The position numbers and the translations under genes were made by a program. Under the pieces are notes generated by a model. The model did not search any database, was not told the origin of the DNA, and was given only the letters and a program-made list of their open reading frames with translations. Shown here in pieces: positions 63,502-64,000 of a stretch of 64,000 bases of DNA; within the stretch, counting starts at the first letter, position 1, and the number at the start of each line of letters is the position of its first letter. The DNA is from Rhodococcus qingshengii JCM 15477 (GTDB lineage Bacteria > Actinomycetota > Actinomycetes > Mycobacteriales > Mycobacteriaceae), in the NCBI RefSeq assembly GCF_023221595.1, contig NZ_CP096563.1, positions 5,079,001 through 5,143,000 of the forward strand, written 5' to 3'.

Positions 63502-64000
63502 GTGCGCAAACTGATCATCGGCATCGTCTTTCTCCTCGGCCTCGGACTGGTGGCCGATTTCGGCGCGGCCGCGTACGCCGAGTACCGGGTTTCCCGCGAG
63601 CTCCGAACCGGCGCATCACTCGAGTCGGATCCGGAGGTCACCTTCAACGGGTTCCCCTTCCTCACCCAGGCACTCGGCGGGAAATACAAGGACGTCTACG
63701 TCAGAGCTACCGGCGTCCAGAGCGACGTGGTGGGCGAAGTGACCGTCGAGGCCGATCTGCGTGGGGTCACCGTTCCCTTCTCCGACATCGTGAACGGCAA
63801 TGTCACCCAACTCCCCGTCGACAAACTCGACGGCCGGATGGGAATCAACGCCACCGACCTCGGAAAGCTGCTCAATATCCCTGACCTGCAGGTATCTTCG
63901 CCGCCGGCCAACAAGTCGGATGGCACCGGGGGCAGCGGCGGAACCGGAGCGAGCACCGCGGGCGCCGTCGTGCTGACGGGAACGGTTGCCGTCGGCCCGG
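63502..64000 (+). CDS. lmeA: LmeA-like DUF2993 protein, N-terminal part
   Basis: The frame starting GTG 63502 (VRKLIIGIVFLLGLGLVADFGAAAYAEYRVSRELR) has no stop before the window ends, so 166 residues of the N-terminus are seen. It has a membrane anchor or signal at about 3-25, then a DUF2993 region with FNGFPFLTQALGGKYKDV. The homologue Rv0817c/LmeA promotes lipomannan elongation. It is divergent from glnR, as in M. tuberculosis. Confidence 0.85.
   Translation, partial: MRKLIIGIVFLLGLGLVADFGAAAYAEYRVSRELRTGASLESDPEVTFNGFPFLTQALGGKYKDVYVRATGVQSDVVGEVTVEADLRGVTVPFSDIVNGNVTQLPVDKLDGRMGINATDLGKLLNIPDLQVSSPPANKSDGTGGSGGTGASTAGAVVLTGTVAVGP

Noticed and set aside
63423..63884. A 153-codon plus-strand frame near the right end
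   Set aside because: The LmeA-like frame starting at 63502 in another phase has a membrane anchor and DUF2993 features; this one is Arg/Gly rich with none.
1..64000. CRISPR arrays, insertion sequences, prophage or toxin-antitoxin modules
   Set aside because: No regularly spaced repeats, transposase, integrase or phage structural motifs, and no credible toxin-antitoxin gene pair were found on either strand.

Overview
The window is high-GC actinobacterial chromosome, most likely Rhodococcus (erythropolis-like) or a close Nocardiaceae relative. The evidence is mycothiol synthase (mshD), a GlnR-type orphan regulator, an LmeA-like lipoglycan protein, an MCE-family protein, an LCP ligase, many TetR regulators and frequent GTG starts. 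The right-hand block lmeA-glnR-mshD-pst-...-phoU-LCP-dus-desA follows the order Rv0817c-Rv0824c that I recall from Mycobacterium tuberculosis. No insertion sequence, prophage, CRISPR array or plasmid signature was seen.

Layout. 0-7.6 kb: end of an OB-fold (DUF35) gene, a large AAA/LuxR regulator, then a GntR regulator, an NCS1 permease and an Asp/Glu (hydantoin or allantoin) racemase, followed by an arsR-MFS efflux pair. 7.7-14 kb: an orphan MCE protein, a methyltransferase, a MerR regulator and an SDR / di-iron / Baeyer-Villiger-type monooxygenase operon. 14-17.5 kb: a ureide operon (CitE-like DUF6986 protein, allantoicase, PuuE allantoinase). 17.5-31 kb: a secreted CocE-type hydrolase, pseudouridine synthase, CYTH-CHAD protein, universal stress protein, VIT1 transporter, an SDR without its catalytic Tyr, a KstR-like TetR, an FtsW paralogue, and two luciferase-like monooxygenases with an MFS whose start appears to be CTG. 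31-37 kb: an orphan ABC binding lipoprotein, a Glu-Asp-Phe tRNA cluster, a gamma-butyrolactone-receptor-like TetR, a marR-MFS pair and tRNA-Lys. 37-46.5 kb: a hydrolase, small membrane and secreted proteins, an alcohol dehydrogenase pair, LtrA, DUF937, and a lysR/MFS divergent pair with a clear LysR box. 46.5-64 kb: acyl-ACP desaturase, DusB, LCP protein, phoU, an NmrA-like protein, the urease operon ureABCFGD, pstSCAB, mshD, glnR and the start of lmeA.

How the genes fit together. Two themes stand out. The first is nitrogen salvage from purine-derived ureides: import and racemisation (3.6-5.9 kb), allantoin to allantoate to ureidoglycolate plus urea (14-17 kb), urea to ammonia by urease (52-57 kb), and the nitrogen regulator GlnR at 63 kb. 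No classical ureidoglycolate lyase is present in the window; the DUF6986 protein is the natural candidate for the glyoxylate end. The second is phosphate: pstS and phoU, 10 kb apart and on opposite strands, each carry two tandem 11-nt repeats resembling an actinobacterial PHO box. The urease block sits between pstB and phoU, so nitrogen and phosphate genes are interleaved. Function assignments rest on motif recognition by eye; no database search was run.
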